NCBI GenBank assembly: GCA_012032965.1 | Contig: JAAUPT010000134.1 | Span: 1-5,775, forward strand | DNA: 5,775 nt | Direction of reading: 5' to 3' | From: Nitrospira sp. | Lineage (GTDB): Bacteria; Nitrospirota; Nitrospiria; Nitrospirales; Nitrospiraceae | Shown: positions 5,332-5,775 of the stretch, piece after piece | Layout of the letters: every line of letters starts with the position of its first letter | How positions within the stretch are numbered: the stretch's first letter is position 1 | The notes under the pieces: model-generated | What the model was told of the DNA's origin: nothing | The model's input: the letters and a program-made list of their open reading frames with translations, nothing else | Database searches by the model: none | Position numbers and translations under genes: made by a program

Positions 5332-5347
5332 TTATGCCTTGGCATAA
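5332..5347 (+). promoter_or_regulatory. Perfect inverted repeat upstream of the helical hypothetical gene
   Basis: TTATGCC-TT-GGCATAA is a 7-base perfect inverted repeat with a 2-base centre, ending 15 bases before the ATG at 5363. It overlaps an AT-rich, -10-like sequence (TATATT at 5328-5333 or TATTAT at 5330-5335). This is the layout of a repressor operator over a promoter. No clear -35 is seen, and a short RNA hairpin near the ribosome binding site is the alternative. Confidence 0.4.
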
Positions 5348-5362
5348 CCGAAACGATGAGTC

Positions 5363-5665
5363 ATGGCTGATAAAATTCCAAGATTCATGACCAATGCAAC
5401 CGTCATTAAGGTGTTAGCAAAAGTCTTTGCGTTCCAAGCCATCGAGATCAACCTCTTGCGTTCTCATGCTGGGATCTCCGATGCTGATTGGAAAACCCTT
5501 AAGACGAAAGCCTTCAAGAAAACCTATGCCAAGCAACGTGCTTTTTATGAAGATCGCTTGACGGGTGCATTCGCGTTGGAGCGTATTTCTCAGTCTGAAC
5601 GGGAAACAAGACTGCTGGAACTCTGGTTAAAACAGAGTGAAGAGTCCCCCAAAGAGGAACCCTAA
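5363..5665 (+). CDS. Small helical hypothetical protein
   Basis: A 100-residue protein without cysteines, signal peptide or a clear membrane span. Residues 13-34 form a mildly hydrophobic helix. Residues 40-62 are Lys-rich with aromatic residues (DWKTLKTKAFKKTYAKQRAFY). The C-terminal third is a charged helix ending in an acidic, proline-containing tail. It is probably a cytoplasmic all-helical protein. I do not recognise a family. The ATG at 5363 has only a weak Shine-Dalgarno-like GATGAG two bases upstream, but the frame has a consistent protein-like composition. It follows the ferredoxin gene by 93 bases with an inverted repeat in between, so co-transcription is possible but not certain. 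Confidence 0.72.
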   Translation: MADKIPRFMTNATVIKVLAKVFAFQAIEINLLRSHAGISDADWKTLKTKAFKKTYAKQRAFYEDRLTGAFALERISQSERETRLLELWLKQSEESPKEEP

Positions 5666-5667
5666 GC

Positions 5668-5705
5668 CACCCGTATCGACATCCTTTCGCCGACTGATGC
5701 GGGTG
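5668..5705. terminator. Convergent-gene hairpin, possible bidirectional terminator
   Basis: CACCCGTATC (5668-5677) pairs with GATGCGGGTG (5696-5705) as a 10-bp stem with one G-T pair and an 18-base loop. It lies immediately after the stop of the rightward gene and just downstream of the leftward gene ending at 5722, as expected for a shared transcription end. There is no clear U-tract on either side. Confidence 0.45.
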
Positions 5706-5721
5706 CTACAGGGCCTCTCTC

Positions 5722-5775
5722 TCAGAGCCGGCTTCGCAGCCGCTCATAGCCCTTCTTTAGCTCTTCGATCGCCAT
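5722..5775 (-). CDS. C-terminal end of a gene running off the right edge
   Basis: The minus strand is open from the window edge to a TGA at 5722-5724. It encodes 17 residues, mostly helical and charged (EELKKGYERLRSRL). The first codon in view is ATG, which could be the true start of a tiny gene but is more likely an internal methionine of a longer protein. It converges with the helical hypothetical gene across a hairpin. The product cannot be identified. Confidence 0.4.
   Translation of the reverse strand: MAIEELKKGYERLRSRL

Overview
The window comes from a bacterial chromosome with mid-range GC content (about 50-55% by eye). Genes are compact, mostly preceded by good GGAG-type ribosome binding sites, and many encode short exported or membrane proteins. 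The 2[4Fe-4S] ferredoxin, the stand-alone zinc-binding CZB protein and the number of small hypothetical envelope proteins would fit an environmental Gram-negative such as Nitrospira. That placement is an inference from general flavour, not from a marker gene. No rRNA, tRNA, CRISPR array, transposase or phage gene is visible.

Layout from left to right. (1) A two-gene leftward operon: a three-helix membrane protein (818-459) followed by a stand-alone CZB zinc-binding protein (415-41). (2) A rightward exported protein (1089-1544) built of three tandem Cys-x6-Cys repeats. (3) A leftward 93-residue basic hypothetical protein (1879-1598). (4) A rightward single-helix membrane protein (2044-2358). 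(5) A small unit made of a leader with a strong 13-bp hairpin, a near-ideal Shine-Dalgarno and a 29-residue transmembrane micropeptide (2521-2610), followed by about 130 bases dense in inverted repeats. (6) A leftward secreted protein with possible C2-like features (3660-2809). (7) A 316-base gap, then a leftward lipoprotein (4516-3977) made of three Cys-pair repeats. (8) A 405-base divergent promoter region, then a rightward 2[4Fe-4S] ferredoxin (4922-5269) and a small helical hypothetical protein (5363-5665). (9) The C-terminal end of a leftward gene that runs off the right edge (5775-5722).

Only the ferredoxin (electron transfer) and the CZB protein (zinc-binding sensor module) can be tied to known families with confidence. 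The rest is a set of probably lineage-restricted small envelope proteins in mostly separate transcription units. The most interesting stretch is 2380-2751, where structured leader, micropeptide and structured downstream region lie together. Next are the two unrelated exported proteins that each carry a threefold cysteine-pair repeat.
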